Of a stretch of 64,000 nt of DNA, positions 10,294 to 22,328 are shown piece after piece. This stretch comes from Solanum dulcamara (lineage: Eukaryota > Streptophyta > Magnoliopsida > Solanales > Solanaceae). Location of the stretch: positions 16,468,256-16,532,255 of the forward strand of contig NC_077248.1 in NCBI RefSeq assembly GCF_947179165.1, read 5' to 3'. Below the pieces are notes generated by a model. The model searched no databases and was not told the DNA's origin. It was given only the letters and a program-made list of their open reading frames with translations. The first letter of the stretch is position 1. Every line of letters starts with the position of its first letter. The position numbers and the translations under genes are program-made.

Positions 10294-13200
10294 ATGTCGA
10301 ACTTTGCCGGAGATGAAACTGCCCCCTTCTTCGGCTTCCTTGGCGCCGCCGCCGCCCTCGTTTTCTCATGTAAGTTCTATCCTAGATCTGCAAGACTCTA
10401 TGGCCGGATCCAACTTTACAGCAGCAGATGTTTGAATTTCTTCTTCTAGTGAACTATCTTTACTTGAAATTGTTTGAAGAATGTTAGCACTGCTGCTGGC
10501 TCTTTGCATTTACCATCTTGAAATACCCGATCGGCCTCTGATCATATTTTATTCCTTGTGCTTTTTTGCCAGCGTTGCTTTTTTATTACTAGTAATTCAA
10601 TTTGTTGTCTTGAATTATATATGAAGCTGAACGGTATTGAAAATTATATCATTTTATCCAACCTGTACTTGTTATGACGTTCTAAGACACTGAGATTTTC
10701 CATCTATATGCTTTTAATATTGGATCTCCTTTTGCTGGAGATACAAGCACATCTTATACGAATCATGCGAGTACATATTATGCTTAGTTGCAACTGATCT
10801 CAAATCTAATTTTATTTTGAATAATTCGTAGGTATGGGGGCAGCTTATGGAACAGCAAAGAGTGGTGTTGGGGTGGCGTCAATGGGAGTGATGAGGCCGG
10901 AGTTGGTGATGAAATCAATTGTGCCAGTGGTTATGGCTGGTGTGTTAGGTATTTATGGATTGATTATTGCTGTGATCATCAGTACTGGGATTAACCCCAA
11001 AACAAAGTCGTATTACCTATTTGATGGCTATGCTCATCTCTCATCTGGACTTGCTTGTGGTCTTGCTGGTCTTTCTGCTGGAATGGCTATTGGTATTGTT
11101 GGAGATGCTGGTGTTAGGTATTGATTCCTCGATTTTTTCTTGGTTTCTCTGTCCTTTTCTTTATTTGCGTGCTAGTGCTTGTTGAATCTGAATTGAATAG
11201 TTAGAATGTGAAAGATCATATATGAAGACACGACATTGATTTTTAGTGTTATGCTGTTAGAACAAATTGACAGATGGTCTTTGTGGTACTGTTCGTCTTT
11301 TGGTATCATGGAGAGGGTAAACTTTTAGTTGTCGAACATTTTTACAAAAAAAAGGAAAAAAGAGATTTGTTTAGCAGTCGAACTAGAGTTCCAACTTCCA
11401 GAGAGTGGATCTAGTAAAATGTAGTATGTTGCATCTCGATAAAGATACCTTGGTATGTGTTTTTCACAATGTTATGATTTGTGAAAATTGCAGTCTTAAC
11501 ACATCTGCAGGAAACTTTTGGAAGTTAATAAAATAAAAAAGTTCAAATAGAGAACGTAGTTCCTTGGTAATTTTAGTTAAGGTTCAATTTAATTTTTCAG
11601 TTCACCATCTTAATTGCCAGATCCCCTTCCGTTTATTGCAACAACTAAATTGAATACACTGTACTGATAATCTATAGCAGATGATTTCTTTGAATAAGAA
11701 AGATAACATTAGCTAATCTTTTTTGTGTTTGAGAACCTAAAATTTTAAAGTATGGATTAGGTCATGTCTAAATAATGATTGATAGTGAAGAGTATACTTT
11801 TTGTTCAAATAGTGACTCGAACCCACAACCTTAGGGTTGAAGGTGGATGGTGCTCACCACTTGAGCAACCCAGTATACTACCGACTCCAATTAGTGTGGA
11901 AGCAAAAGGTGGTGGTATCACACCCTTCTCAAAGGAACCGTACATGACACTCTCGCGTCATACGGCTCCATCCCGGAAGCATGACCTTCGCTTTCCTTTG
12001 ACCAACGGGCCCTCAAACCTTTATGATTTCGTGTCGAACCAGGTCTCCATCTTCGAACTTCTCGTTCAATGAGACCCTAGGTCTCACTGTTTCCACTTTC
12101 CTTTTTCTAGCTCTTCTTTGGGTTCCATATCGATGCGTGTATGCCTTCGTCGAAGAAAGAAGGGGAATCACAAGAAATTTTCATACACCTAGACCTAGTT
12201 CCATCGATGAATCATTCGAGAACGAATTTAGCGAGACTAATCTAATCTTATTGTTTTTTGTTTGCTATGAGAAAATAAATACAAAATATGTAGCAATATT
12301 ATAATTACCGCACCCAATGGTGTTATCTGTAGTCGATGAAGTGAGAGAAGAATCATGAGCTCTCAGGTACAAATCCTAGCGAAGGCGAAAAACACAAGGA
12401 GATTTCTTTCCATGTACCTAAGCTTTGGTGATCCAACTTATCTGGCACTTGTGTTGGTAGGAGGTATCAAGTACCTGATGGAATAATCAAGCTGGCCCAG
12501 ACACCACATACATAAAAAAGTAATAATATAGCTATTAGAAAAGTTTTCCCATGGTTTTATAGTAGGCATGTGTCACTGAGTTCAAAACCTAACTATTAAA
12601 CCAAATTTTGTTTTTAGGTGGAGAAGGATGGTGGGGAGGACCCATTGTGCCTGAGTTTCATTACTGAAACAACAGCTGACTCAGTTATAGAAAAACTAGA
12701 ACTACGAAAAAAGTAGACGAGTTGTAATCTTTTCACCCGTTCTTAATAAGTAGGAATGAGCAAAAAATAAATATTCTAGCACCTTAGATCTAAGAGTAAG
12801 TAAAACATGTGCAAGATATACTTACTTCTATTCCAAATTGCTTTTTGTTTACTTCCTCCTTCCAATTTATGTGGTATAGTTTGATTCGTCATGAAGTTCA
12901 AGAAAGACGGGAAGACTTTCAGAACTTTTGGTTTTTAACCTGCCATGACCATTTTGTGGTTATATCATGCCATTAAGGATCATATGGGAAATTTAAAACT
13001 AAATTGTTTCCAAATATATAAAGTTGCGTGTCTTTTGGAATGGTCTATTAAGGAAATACTGGAATAGTACCACATGAATTGGATTATAGGGAGTTGTTTG
13101 TTATTGTTTAGTTATTGAATATTGGGTTGACCATTACCACTTTTTTAAAAACTGATTACTTATATGTATAAATAAACAAAACAGTACATGGGTTGTATTG

Positions 13201-16200
13201 AAACCATATTTATAAGTGGGACTCTAAGGAAATAGATTCCTCCATCCTACATAGTACCTAGAACATCAGCTATGTCAACAGATTCCTTTGATTAAATCTG
13301 TTTACACCAAAAACAAAAAAGCAGAAGGCAATTCCATTTGATCTTGTGTCCTCAAATTCTCAAAACACTTGGAATTCCTTTCTTTCCAGATTGTTCACCA
13401 AATGCTTGCAGGGACGGTTCTCCACCTACTCTTGTCTTCTGCTTGGACTCTTGCTTCCTCCCAACTATGTAAAACTTCAGTGATCTTTTCGGGCATTATC
13501 CAAGAATTTCCTCTAAGACTAATGAAAAGTCTCCAAAGCTGAACTGTAATTCTGCAGTGTAGAAATAGATGATTAACTTTCTCTGCTCTCGCTCTACAAA
13601 GAAAACATCTTGTGCAGAGAGTTATATTTCTTCTTGCCAGATTAGCCTTAGTAAGGACAACCACTTTTGCTAATAACTAAACAAAGCAGGCTATTTTGTG
13701 TGGGGTTTGGTCTTCCAAATGTATTTCCAAGGCCTGTCTACGATCTGAAAGTTTGCCCGACTCTTCATTTTATAAGCATCCCTCACCTTAAATAAGCCAG
13801 AGTTGTGTCCCTTCCATCTGAGAAAATCAATCCCCTCTTGAAGACCACTGAAGGATTCCAATGTGTTGTACAATTCTGTCACCCTTTGTGTTTTTCAATC
13901 ATTTAGCGTTCTTCTGAAAGTGATATCCGACCATGATCTGTCCTTATTTCTGTCATGGTCTTATGTTGATGCAGCACTAAGTTTAATATGTCTTGAAATC
14001 TCTCCTGATACACCCTCTTATAAGTGCACTCGAGTGAAGAAAATTTGAAAAATTAGCTTATAAGTGGTGGTATTTTCCAACTGTTAATTGCCCCATAGTC
14101 ATATACTCATATACAATGATTATTTAATCAGTTGTGTATTTCTTCTTACTTCCTTATATACAATGCATACTTTATCCAAACTTTGTATTTCTTCTTTAGA
14201 TGTAATGGCTATTTATTTTAACTGAGTATTTCATTTTTCATCCTAATTTGTTAAAAACTTGGTTGAACTCCACAATTTTTTAGCCAAAAAAAGAAAATTG
14301 TTTTAGCGAAAGTAATGGAGTCGGTACATTTCATTTTGTTTCTTATTTAGATGCAATGACTATTTATCCAGTTATGTATTTTCCCCCAAATGTGTAAAAA
14401 TTTGGTTGAAGTTCTATTTCTAGTCAAATATTTAGATGCAATGACTATTTATCCAATTATGTATTTTCCCCCAAATGTGTAAAAATTTGGTTGAAGTTCT
14501 ATTTCTAGTCAAATATCTAGATGCAATGACTATTTATCCAATTATGTATTTTCCCCCAAATGTGTAAAAATTTGGTTGAAGTTCTATTTCTAGTCAAATA
14601 AAAAGTTCCAAAATATGTAGTTTGAACAGTGTATTTCTTTTTAATTTTCTATAGATTCAATAACTATTTATTCCAATGGTGTATACTTATTTTTGGGCCA
14701 AATCTGTAAAAAACCTTAGCAGAAACTTCATTATCTTTAACCTATAAAAAGCATTTTAGCCAAAATAATGGAGTTCCAACAGTGTATGCTTTTTCCCCCT
14801 TGAGATACAACGACTTTTTGCTTCAATGGTGTATACTTTACCGGGCCAAATATGTAAAAACAATTTGGCTCAAACTTCATTATTTTCAGTATTATAAAAA
14901 TGCTTTATCCTAGATAATAGAGTTACAGCCAAATTGTTTACAATTTTTACTTGAAAAAGCTAATTCAATAAACTAATATATTAAAAAGTCAATAAATAAA
15001 TTTTATTTTGCAAGTTGCCACATGGACAAAAAAATCACTGTGACAATGTGTGGCTATTACCTCTATTAGGTGAGACTGGTTTGGAGAGTCGAGGCTATAA
15101 AAATCCAAGTTTGGGGGTAATTAAGACCACGCTAAATTTGTGTTAATTTAATAAACCGTGCCAAGTTAGGGGGTAATGAGGTTTTCTGCCTTGATACAAT
15201 CACTCAGTAATCTTTTCTGTTTAATAGTTTGTGATTAAGTTTTGGTAGTTGCATCTAGCATGGTCATATTCAGCAATCTTGTTAATATGTAAGCAAACAG
15301 ACTTTCAAGAAAAAGAAGGAACCGAGTGTGTGTTAACTACTTAGTTATGGTAATATTTTGAACAGAATGCAGGACTTTCTTAATTTTAGAAAAAAGGACT
15401 GCAAGACTAGAATTCATGATTTTATTGGTTATAATCTCAAAAAAAAAATGATTTTATTGGTTATCTGAATCCAGCATTACAAGTTAATTCGCATGACTAG
15501 AAGGTGATAAAGCCAACTTATCAGATGTTACATTGGTTTTGAAAGTTCAAATTTTAAAATGAAATGTTTGTCCATAGTTCAGCCTGTCATACATCTTAAA
15601 TTTCTTTAACTTGCCAAAAGGTATATTGTGTGAGCAATTTAATCTCAAGCACTCCTGAGGGGCTTGCATTTGTATTTTCTTAATTGTTGCTTTGGAAAAC
15701 ATAGGGATAACTGTCAAGTTGGACAGAACTACTATTGCTGCATGTATTGACTATTCTAAGACTTTTGTTTGGCTGAGGTCAATAACATGATTCCTTTCTC
15801 AAAAGATGTCTTACTATCTTTTTTGGCTGTTCCAAAGTGCTGGTGTATGCTTTACTTATGTAAAAACACCGTTCCTCTATTTTGCTTCCCTTTTGAATAT
15901 ATACTACTTAAAAGGTAACATGTGACAACTTCTACTTTTTAGAATCTCAAAGTTGTCAAAAAGTAACATCTCCACTTTCGATGATTGCCAGGACTTGGAG
16001 TGTTAACTATAACTATAATTCTTTTGTTCTGCTTTTCCCTCTTTTTAGAAGATAAATCTAGCGACAATGCGTGCCCGTTGTTTCCTTTCTTTTTCTTGCA
16101 GTTTCAAGCTGCTGTCAAAATTCATTGACCTTTTCCAGTCCGTCCATATTTAGTTTCCTGATTAAGTTAAAAAAAACAAAGATGATAAGCACTAGTCTCA

Positions 16201-19200
16201 TCCTGCACCAGTCGGAGGAGGATAGCTGTTAACATGACCTGTTGGTTGATTATTTTCTGACATTCCTGAAAAGGAAAATTATGGAGTGACCTGAAGTCTT
16301 GTGGAAGCATTTCTCCTTTGTGGGAAGTGAATAAAAAGAGAAAATAACATTGTTGCATTTCAAACCCAGAGGCTAGTTAGGGAGTTCAGAACCTATTGGA
16401 CCATAAAGAGATAAAATTCACACAAATAAGCCATATTTCTAGGATGTAACTAAAGTAGGCTTAGTGTAATTTTTTTTCCGTTTTATCAAAAAGTTTAAAC
16501 GGCAGACGTTAACTGATTCAGCGTCTAAATTTTAATGTATAATGAAAATTTTTCCTACACTTTATAAAACATAACTTTTTCTTCCACTTTATATAGTGGA
16601 ATTTTTTTACACTTTATAAAGTGAAAGTTTTCTTACACTTAACTATAATTAGTACAGGTACGCGCGCGTTGCACGGATATTTAAAAATGTAATAATATTT
16701 TAATTTAAAAATAATTAATATAAATTATTATTGAGTAACAGAGGTGTATATGTAAGCATATATAATATTTTGATTTTATAATAAAATTTTACTATAATCT
16801 ATGTGCACTCAGGATATGATCTTGAAAGACACCAAACATTATTCTAACAACTTCTCCTTCTCCTGGTATAATGAAATTAATAGCATATGTAGCTTCAAAG
16901 TTTGAGGAGCGTATAATTATTTTGGTAATAATCCGCGCACTCGCGTAGGACCTTCATCATTATTATTATCCTTGTAATTTTGCTTTCCATTATTTAATTA
17001 TAATGTGGTACTCCTGTTGTTCCAATTATATGACACATTTTTTTCTTTTAGTAACAGCCCCTAACCAAATGACATATTTATATATTAAGTAATAATTAAC
17101 TATTAAAATGTTAGTTTTATTCCTAATGAGATGATTTGTATTTAAAGACACACAAACATTATTCTAACAACTTTAAATAGTAAGTTTTAATAGTAATTGC
17201 GTATTCTTTAAATACACCTTTTAAACTTAATAAATGAACTAAAAGTAAATATCTTTTCAATTTTTATCTTGATCCACATCATAAATACTATTATCATTGT
17301 ATTGATAATTTTAAAAGATAAAAATACAAAAAGAGATGACAAAATAGAAAAAAAAGAAAGAGTATGAAAAATTACTAACATGGACATTAATCCCCGCGTT
17401 CCAATCCCCACTAACCGAACATCACTTGCAGTAACTACCCCATGTGTTATACGTATCCCCTCATTTTTCTCACACACTAATACACACATAAATCATAAAT
17501 CATAATAATGCCTACAAAACTAACAATATAATAGATATTTAGCCATACAAATTGAAATAGAAAAACTGCCACAAATCGTGCTCTTTATATCTCTGCTCCT
17601 AGTAATTATATGGGTTTAAATTTATGACAAACAAAATTGTCGAAGGCGTAGCGCTAGATGAAGATTTTCTAGAGATTTTGAACTTCCTACTGCTATGTCC
17701 ATCTCTAGAATTGTCTCTCTCTAAATAAATATCAATAAAATTTTAAATATTTCGCCTCCAAATTGTTCTATGACATAATTTATGGTTATGAATTGCATTT
17801 TAGAAATGAGATAATCTTTTTTTAAATATTAAAGTAGTAGCATATAAAAGTTGAGAAGAGCATACATACATATAATGGTAAGGAGATTTACATGGAGAGA
17901 AACTATTATAAAAATAAAGAATTTTTTGTACCTTCCGAACAAATTTCAATGGACAATTTGTTATCTTCTATTGATTTCTTCTCTCTATTGGGCGGAAATG
18001 GAATACAGAAATTTGGTTGAAAGAATTTGATTTAATCCTTTTAAGAGAAGTTTCTTTCTAATGTGCAGTTTATGTCTATTAACTGTTTAAATTTATTTTG
18101 TGAAATATTAAGTATTTTAAAATTTAAAACTTAAATGCAATTAGTCATGTTCTAGTACGCCAAGTTCAAATTAATTAGCTTTTAATTTTATAGAAAGATT
18201 TTAAGGAATTCAGCAACATCCTTTTTTTTTTTTTTTTTTTATATTTGTAATTCAAAAGTCATACCAAATAATAAGTGATTAGGATTAGGATTTAATTTTT
18301 AAATAAATAAAATATCTCATTTAATATAAGTATAAATTATTGCTGCTTAGATTCTATTAATTACTAATATATTTCTTAATTTTAAAATACATGTTTTATA
18401 CTATAATATTTAATTAGTTTTCCTCATCTAGTATAAAATATAAAAATGAAATAATCTATTTTATTTAAAATAATAGTGAATTGTTATTATTATGTTTAAA
18501 ATAGTCATTTTCAATATTTTTTATTTTGACTTTATTTATTTAAAATTTGAATTGCAATGACAGTTCGATTTTCATGTAAATTTGAATTACATGAATTGCT
18601 AATGTCTCCTTTATTTACGGTTAGATTTTCATTCAGTTTTTTTTTCTTTCTTTAACTTTTAATATTTCTCTTTTCTTTAATATAAAAATGGTGATGACAC
18701 ATGTCACATGGCAGTTTTGCCTCTTCTATTATGTATAGATAGATTATATTGTGTATCACGTTATTAAAAGTTCAAGAAAACCTCACAACACAAAGTAGCT
18801 ATAATTAGCTAAATATACATTCAACAACATAAAGATAAAGATTTTTATATGTATGTCATTTCTGAAGAGTTATGCACATTTAGAGATACCCAATTGTCTA
18901 CAGCAATATAGGGAATCTAACATAACTTAAGGTATGATTTTCTAGTTAACTCTTCCCTCCTTAAACTTAAAGCATTAATGAGTAATAAAATATATATAAT
19001 ATAAATCTATGTCACATTGGGATCCTCAATATATGTCGGAACAACATCCTCAATGGTTGTCGTGGGGCTAGAGTTCACGGTGGATGAAGTCCCCATAGTA
19101 TGAATCTAAAAATAAAATTAAAAGTTAATGTAATATAAACTTAAAGCACTAAATAACTAATAAAAATATTTCAAAAGAAATAATGGAAAGAAAAAGTTTC

Positions 19201-21021
19201 ACTTTATAAAGTGTAAGAAAAACTTCCACTTTATAAAGTGGAAGAAAAAAATTTCATTTTATAAAGTGTAGAAAATTTTTTCATTTTACATTAAAATTTA
19301 GACGTTAAATCAGTTAACTTTAAACTTTTTGATAAAACGGAAAAAATAATAATCACTAATCCTATTTTAATTACATCCGAAAAATATGATTTATTTGTGT
19401 CAATTTTATCTCTGTGGATCAAATATGTTCCGGACTCCTAGTTAGGGCTCAATGGTTTTCTTCAAATCTTGCAATTTTTGTGGTCTGAGGTGTTGGCTTG
19501 CAGAGCAATTTGTTCCAGATGAAGGTGCATGTTCTGCAGTCAATATAGTTGAAATATGGTGAGGGTATATTCAGTATTGTTAAAAAGCGCTGAAGCGCCC
19601 GTTTAAAGCAAGAAGCGAAGCGAGACGACAAGCCAGCACTCTAATGCCTTGAAGCGAGGTGATATTGAAAAAGCGTGCTCTTTGGGTAGAAACTTTTTAT
19701 AAAAGCAAGAAAAAGCTGCTTAATTGAAATAAAGTGCTACTAGGGTGTTTTTTTTTTTAATTTCTGTAAAAATACTTACAGTTGATTATTTCAATTATTT
19801 TCCCTCCTATCAACTACTGTTGTGACTGCTACTGAAGGTTAGTTCTTCTCTTTTTCTCTCCTCTCTTCTCTTCTTCTCTTCTTCTTTTTTCTGTTTATTT
19901 TCTGCGCGACTTTTGCTGAAGGTAACTAGTTTTTTTTTTTCAATTTTCTGTTTGTAATGCTACTTTCCAAGGGAGAGACTGCATCCCTTTCCTTCGGTAA
20001 CTCGTTTGATTTCCCAAGGATAGCGGTAGCTGGGGCAAAGCCCACTTAAGTAGCGTTATTCTGTTTTTTTTTTTTTTTTTTTCTGATTTGAGGTTCTCAG
20101 TATGCTCTATTTGTAATGCTGTGTGGATGCTCTGTTTTTTTGTTTTGCTGCCAGCTGCTCTGTTCTGTCTCTATTTCTTTTTTTGTTTTTTTTTTGTTTT
20201 TTCGACTTCTGTGATTGAGTTACTATTATGAATTGTGAGGATTATTGCTATCTATTTACTTTTTAATCTAAGAATTGAAAGATTTGCTTAATATGTTACC
20301 TCTATTGGGTTCTTGATTATTTATCTATACATATTTAATATTTTTTATTTTTATACTAAATAGCATTTTTTCTGTAAAAAGTGTGCGCTTCGCTTCACCC
20401 TTCTCGCTTCTGTGAAGCGAGCCCTCGTCGCTTTTTTCTGCTTCTCGCTTCTTAAAACACTGGGTATATTTAACAGAATGGACGCCTTTCATTCATTGCT
20501 CTGCCCTATGATTCCTTATGTCCATATCGTTTAGCCACTCGTCAACTCTTCATGCTTAGTTATTTTTCCCAACTTATGGTAACATCTATTGCATATTAGA
20601 AAAAAAAAACATACAATGACTTTTGGAGATCACTCAGTAAAACTGTTTAAATTCTTTACCTTTTATTGTCAAGTCTATATGACTTTGCCAAAACTATGCA
20701 TGACATGCAACGACCAAACACTCAATCTAATGTCTGTTGCATGCTAGTTATCACATACATATTCAGCTTAGGATTGATCCATTCCATTCACTTTGGTTGG
20801 GATGTCTTGTTTGTTTTTCTGTTGTCAAGTTGATTGTAGCTTTATGAATGATTCCTATCTGTGTACTGAACAACAATTATTTTTCTAGGGCTAATGCACA
20901 ACAACCCAAGCTTTTTGTTGGGATGATCCTCATTCTCATTTTCGCTGAAGCCTTGGCTCTTTATGGGCTTATTGTTGGCATTATCTTGTCTTCCCGAGCT
21001 GGGCAGTCTAGAGCTGAGTGA
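10294..21021 (+). CDS. VHA-c: V-type H+-ATPase 16-kDa proteolipid subunit c, three exons
   Basis: Exons 10294-10369, 10832-11117 and 20889-21021 join to a 164-residue protein. The splice sites are |GTAAGT...GTAG| and |GTATTG...CTAG|, splitting a Cys and an Arg codon so that the frame is exact across both joins. The protein starts [20 protein letters not shown] and has four hydrophobic helices in two repeated pairs. Helix 4 (exon 3) carries the proton-binding Glu in [12 protein letters not shown]; the end is [10 protein letters not shown]. Length and sequence are those of plant VHA-c. Subunit c forms the membrane rotor ring of the vacuolar/endomembrane proton pump. No lesion is visible. The gene is unusual for a second intron of 9,771 bp full of insertions. 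Plants usually carry several VHA-c paralogues; which one this is cannot be told from here. Confidence 0.97.
11800..11885 (-). repeat. SINE head (tRNA-derived), minus strand
   Basis: On the minus strand from about 11885 the sequence reads GGTTGCTCAAGTGGTGAGCA (A-box-like), then GTGGGTTCGAGTC (B-box-like), the RNA polymerase III promoter arrangement of plant SINEs. The body after the B box is short and no poly-A or T-rich 3' end is clear, so this is probably a truncated copy. It lies in VHA-c intron 2. It is not a tRNA gene: no cloverleaf can be closed. Confidence 0.55.
11886..12260. other. probable organellar DNA insert with group II intron-like segment
   Basis: On the minus strand this contains GGAGCCGTATGACGCGAGAG and TGTCATGTACGGTTCC, separated by nothing else, forming the GAGCCGUAUG...CGUACGGUUC hairpin typical of group II intron RNA, followed by TTTGAGAAGGGTGTGATACC. 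Base composition is close to 47% GC, unlike the surrounding intron. Such text is characteristic of plant mitochondrial introns, so a nuclear insert of mitochondrial DNA is the best reading; I cannot name the source gene. The plus-strand ORFs at 11779-12304 are not recognisable proteins. It is bracketed by SINE sequence on both sides. Confidence 0.5.
12305..12517 (+). repeat. Solanaceae-type SINE
   Basis: The segment has a B-box-like AGGTACAAATCC, then a body with CCAACTTATCTGGCACTTG and the 3' text CAAGCTGGCCCAGACACCAC followed by CATACATAAAAAA. The CTGGCCC(A/G)GACACCAC ending is typical of SINEs of tobacco, tomato and potato. This piece is the main evidence for a Solanaceae host. It lies in intron 2 of VHA-c, sense to the gene. 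Exact ends and target duplication were not resolved. Confidence 0.65.
12518..13394. other. VHA-c intron 2 sequence, nothing recognised
   Basis: AT-rich intron sequence without ORFs of note. I see no repeat ends or target duplications in it. Confidence 0.4.
13395..13905 (-). pseudogene. LINE (L1-type) ORF2 fragment with RT zinc-binding domain
   Basis: On the minus strand, 13882-13691 encodes a segment with [15 protein letters not shown] and [12 protein letters not shown], and 13664-13395 encodes [20 protein letters not shown] with HC...W following. This is the zf-RVT region found after RT in plant L1-like elements (CxxC...H...C pattern). The two parts are separated by a one-base frame change at about 13691 and an in-frame stop before 13664. 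Only this C-terminal block remains. It is a 5'-truncated insertion in VHA-c intron 2, antisense to the gene. Confidence 0.8.
14100..14940. repeat. 85-bp minisatellite, near-identical in the core and decayed at the flanks
   Basis: Three head-to-tail copies start at 14349, 14434 and 14519 (period exactly 85 bp), each beginning AGATGCAATGACTATTTATC and containing TTTCCCCCAAATGTG. They differ by only a few bases. Clearly diverged copies continue on both sides (for example ATTCAATAACTATTTATTCC near 14655 and ATACAACGACTTTTTGCTTC near 14805; ATGTAATGGCTATTTATT near 14200). This pattern fits an old array with a recent local expansion. Confidence 0.85.
14941..16381. other. VHA-c intron 2 sequence, nothing recognised
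   Basis: No coding potential and no clear element boundaries. The 9 bases at the right edge (16373-16381) are one half of the target duplication of the Mutator-like element that follows. Confidence 0.4.
16382..19438. mobile_element. nonautonomous Mutator-like element (3,057 bp) with 9-bp target duplication
   Basis: The ends GAGTTCAGAACCTATTGGA and (reverse complement of the right end) GAGTCCGGAACATATTTGA start long terminal inverted repeats of about 250 bp that share CAAATAA, TTCCGTTTTATCAAAAAG and ACGTCTAAATTTTAATGTA. Both ends are flanked by the identical 9 bp ctagttagg (16373-16381 and 19439-19447). Long inverted repeats plus a 9-bp duplication are the Mutator/MULE hallmark. The inner parts of the repeats hold several palindromes ACTTTATAAAGT. 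No transposase-like ORF is seen; the interior is very AT-rich. It lies in VHA-c intron 2. Confidence 0.9.
19572..20462. mobile_element. nonautonomous hAT element (891 bp) with 8-bp target duplication
   Basis: The left end CAGTATTGTTAAAAAGCG and the right end (reverse complement) CAGTGTTTTAAGAAGCG form short inverted repeats beginning CAGT, and the identical 8 bp ggtatatt flank both sides (19564-19571 and 20463-20470). This is the hAT signature. Subterminal regions carry many GAAGCG/CGCTTC repeats on both ends, the likely transposase-binding sites. The interior has long T runs and pyrimidine tracts and no transposase ORF. It sits in VHA-c intron 2 about 430 bp before exon 3. Confidence 0.9.
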
Positions 21022-22328
21022 AGTTAAACTCCATTCTTACGGCACTGTATGTGAGACTTCTGAAGACCAAGACAGCTAAAGCCTAAATTCAAAAAGTATC
21101 TATTACGTGTATTGTTATTCATGACACCACAGCTGCTACTTTAGTTCACTGGTGTTATGTGCTGTTTGTAGAAGTAGGAATTCATTTTTTTCTACTTAAT
21201 AATAACTTAAAGAGCTGTGCAATTTGGTCAGTATTTATTGTGTATTTTGCACTCATTATTTGTGAACAGCAGTCTGAGAACTATTTCTTTTCTAAGATTC
21301 GTGCATGTATGAACTACTTTTCATCTAGTATATCATGTTTATTCTGCCTCTATGGGATTGAGTTTGAATATTTCTTTGATCAACAAACTTATATTTGGTG
21401 GTACTACTTGAAGGTGCATATACTTGGTGCTCATATATTTAGTTGATAATCTGGATTTTCTCAACTAATTGATCAAGCTAGTCTTATCTGGTCTGGTTAC
21501 TAGTAAAACTCTGCCAACTAAATTTGTTTTTGGTGTCAAGAGTCAATTTTTCGGAGTTTCTTCTGGGTGATGAATTTAGCTATAAGGTGTAGACCATCTC
21601 AAATATGTTATTACTTGGCATTCTTTGCATCTAAAAATATTATTCTTCAGTCTATCTGTTATGATAGACGATCTATATTTGACCAATTTAGTATATTTCA
21701 AATTTAATGTTTCCATGGTCAGACTCGTGTGACAGTCCAGCATGAGTACATGTATTTCAAGTGGGGGATTATTTTGCAGATTATATGCATCTCATTTTTT
21801 TTTCCCTGTTAAATAGTTGATCTTTGTTTTGTAGGGCTCAAGAGTCAAAGACTTAAAAAAGGATAAAGGAATAACAAACAACCAATTTAGCTGTACTAGG
21901 AGTTCAAATGTTTTGTTTGGGTTAATGTTGGAGTAGCACGTTATGAGTTAATGTTGGGTCAATAAGTTCTTAAAATCTTTTTTTTTTAAAAGCCGTCCCT
22001 TGAATGAAATTTCCATATTCACCTGAACTAAAAAAAATCAGAATTACGTCGGAATTGCAGCAAAACAGCAGTAGAAAAGCATCCAAACTGAACCACCACA
22101 CCACCAAAACTGTACCACTAACGCACCAAAACGGTGCCAGAAAAGCACAAAAACTGCAGCACCTGATTTGTGCTTAAAAAAATTACTAAAATAGCACCAA
22201 AAACAGCAGCAGTTTGGCACCAAAAACTACACCAGAAAAAATAATCTGAAAAAAATAGCAAAATATAGTTTAAACTTGAAAAGAACAAGGTGATCTATTT
22301 TTTTTATTTTACCAACAGAAAAACTGAC
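21022..22328 (+). other. VHA-c 3' UTR and downstream AT-rich sequence
   Basis: The 3' UTR starts after the TGA at 21019-21021; the polyadenylation site is not certain. 22050-22200 is a low-complexity run of CAGCA/CACCAAAAC-type triplets. The ORF at 21159-21446 is hydrophobic and has no recognisable family. The final 5 bp (22324-22328, ctgac) border the Tat element. Confidence 0.5.

Noticed and set aside
11800..11885. tRNA gene on the minus strand
   Set aside because: A and B boxes are present but the stems do not close and no acceptor pairing is seen; it is a SINE head.
11779..12304. Protein-coding gene in VHA-c intron 2
   Set aside because: Two short overlapping frames with no family resemblance; the DNA looks like organellar intron sequence.
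21159..21446. Hydrophobic 95-residue protein downstream of VHA-c
   Set aside because: Lies in the 3' UTR/flank, uses no recognisable motif and has AT-rich codon use of non-coding DNA.
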